The notes under the pieces are model-generated. The model was given only the letters and a program-made list of their open reading frames with translations, was not told where the DNA came from and did not search any database. From NCBI GenBank assembly GCA_017622575.1, contig JAGAQU010000055.1, positions 1-62,818 on the forward strand: a stretch of DNA of 62,818 nucleotides, read 5' to 3'. This stretch comes from Lachnospiraceae bacterium (GTDB lineage: Bacteria > Bacillota > Clostridia > Lachnospirales > Lachnospiraceae). Every line of letters begins with the position of its first letter. Position 1 is the first letter of the stretch. Below are positions 62,118 through 62,818 of the stretch, in pieces. Both the position numbers and the translations under genes were made by a program.

Positions 62118-62818
62118 TTATACTTCTCTGTAGTCTCCGTCAACTACATCGTCTGCAGAACCTGCATCTGCTCCTGCATCGGGGCCTGCCTGGCCGCTGA
62201 AGCCGCCCATATCGGGGCCCGCACCTGCTGCACCGCCCTGTGCCTGCTGCATATTTTCATACATCTTGGTAAACAAAGCCTGTGCGCTGGTTGTCAGTTT
62301 CTCTTTTGCTGCCTTCAGTTCGTCAATATCACTGTCTGACATTTCCTGATCCTTTGTTCTGTCAAGGATTGCCTTTACTGCTGCCATATCAGCTTCAACA
62401 GCAGATTTTGCGGAGGCATCAATCTTGTCGCCAACCTCGTTCAAAGCCTTCTCTGTCTGGAATACGAAGGAGTCTGCCTCGTTTCTTACGTCGATAGCTT
62501 CCTTTCTCTTCTTATCCTGTGCTTCAAACTCTGCTGCTTCTTTTACTGCCTTATCGATTTCTTCATCAGACATATTGGAACCTGCTGTAATGGTGATATG
62601 CTGCTCCTTGCCTGTTCCGAGATCCTTTGCAGACACATTGACAATACCGTTTGCATCGATATCGAAAGTAACCTCAATCTGAGGCACACCACGCATTGCC
62701 GGAGGAATACCGTCCAGTCTGAACTGTCCGAGAGACTTGTTGTCCCTTGCAAACTGTCTCTCACCCTGTACTACGTTGATATCTACTGCGGTCTGATTAT
62801 CAGCAGCGGTAGAGAAGA
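62118..62818 (-). CDS. dnaK: Chaperone protein DnaK, C-terminal part
   Basis: The gene runs off the right edge; 232 codons plus stop are visible. They cover the substrate-binding domain ([35 protein letters not shown]) and the helical lid. The tail is Gly/Ala-rich with the conserved end [11 protein letters not shown]. Hsp70 folding ATPase; grpE and hrcA, if present, lie outside the window. Confidence 0.96.
   Translation of the reverse strand, partial: FSTAADNQTAVDINVVQGERQFARDNKSLGQFRLDGIPPAMRGVPQIEVTFDIDANGIVNVSAKDLGTGKEQHITITAGSNMSDEEIDKAVKEAAEFEAQDKKRKEAIDVRNEADSFVFQTEKALNEVGDKIDASAKSAVEADMAAVKAILDRTKDQEMSDSDIDELKAAKEKLTTSAQALFTKMYENMQQAQGGAAGAGPDMGGFSGQAGPDAGADAGSADDVVDGDYREV

Overview
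The window looks like a chromosomal segment of a spore-forming, Gram-positive Clostridia, most likely Lachnospiraceae. The evidence is a spoVT-type regulator, a T-box leader in front of ileS, lipobox substrate-binding proteins, zinc-ribbon membrane proteins, Rpn/PD-(D/E)XK proteins and AGGAGG-type ribosome binding sites. Genes are densely packed. I see no tRNA, rRNA, CRISPR array, intact insertion sequence or prophage. The assignment is inferred from gene style; no marker gene was compared.

Region 1 (1-8950) is a surface-glycan locus around pseudaminic acid. On the minus strand are a truncated membrane protein, an acyltransferase-3, an ABC flippase-like exporter and a polysialyltransferase-like glycosyltransferase. 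Divergently, on the plus strand, are pseF, an unexpected fold-type III PLP decarboxylase-like gene, pseI and pseG, all overlapping, then a small DUF3892 gene behind a hairpin that contains its own ribosome binding site. pseB, pseC and pseH are not in the window.

Region 2 (8950-24100) holds an N-terminally short Rpn nuclease, an AAA/DUF4143 ATPase followed by an ATP-grasp enzyme, polyphosphate:AMP phosphotransferase, glycogen phosphorylase, a long-form ileS with an isoleucine T-box, an aldehyde dehydrogenase whose partner alcohol dehydrogenase has suffered a large internal deletion, and an Eis-like acetyltransferase.

Region 3 (24100-44330) carries a SWIM/SNF2 helicase, nicotinate phosphoribosyltransferase, a complete oligopeptide ABC operon ending in an M20 amidohydrolase, an orphan C39-like protease, spoVT, a LacI-like sensor fused to a GGDEF domain, a family 3 glycosidase, a radical SAM protein and a DUF6056 membrane protein.

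Region 4 (44330-62818) has a mutS2-response regulator-histidine kinase-trmL operon, a SIMPL lipoprotein, three consecutive zinc-ribbon membrane proteins (one frameshifted) next to an XRE regulator, a second Rpn-like protein, an unusual array of alternating inverted 9-10-mers at 54236-54471, a HypE/PurM-like gene with an Lrp regulator and an aminotransferase, a VanW protein, a DEDDh exonuclease, dnaJ and the 3' part of dnaK.

The most unusual items are the PLP decarboxylase inside the pseudaminic acid operon, the alternating repeat array, two inverted repeats whose 3' arm is the Shine-Dalgarno of the next gene (8593-8638 and 37292-37347), the double hairpin between dnaK and dnaJ, and the zinc-ribbon cluster. 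I did not find a complete system that I can call undescribed. The glycan locus is the best candidate for new chemistry.
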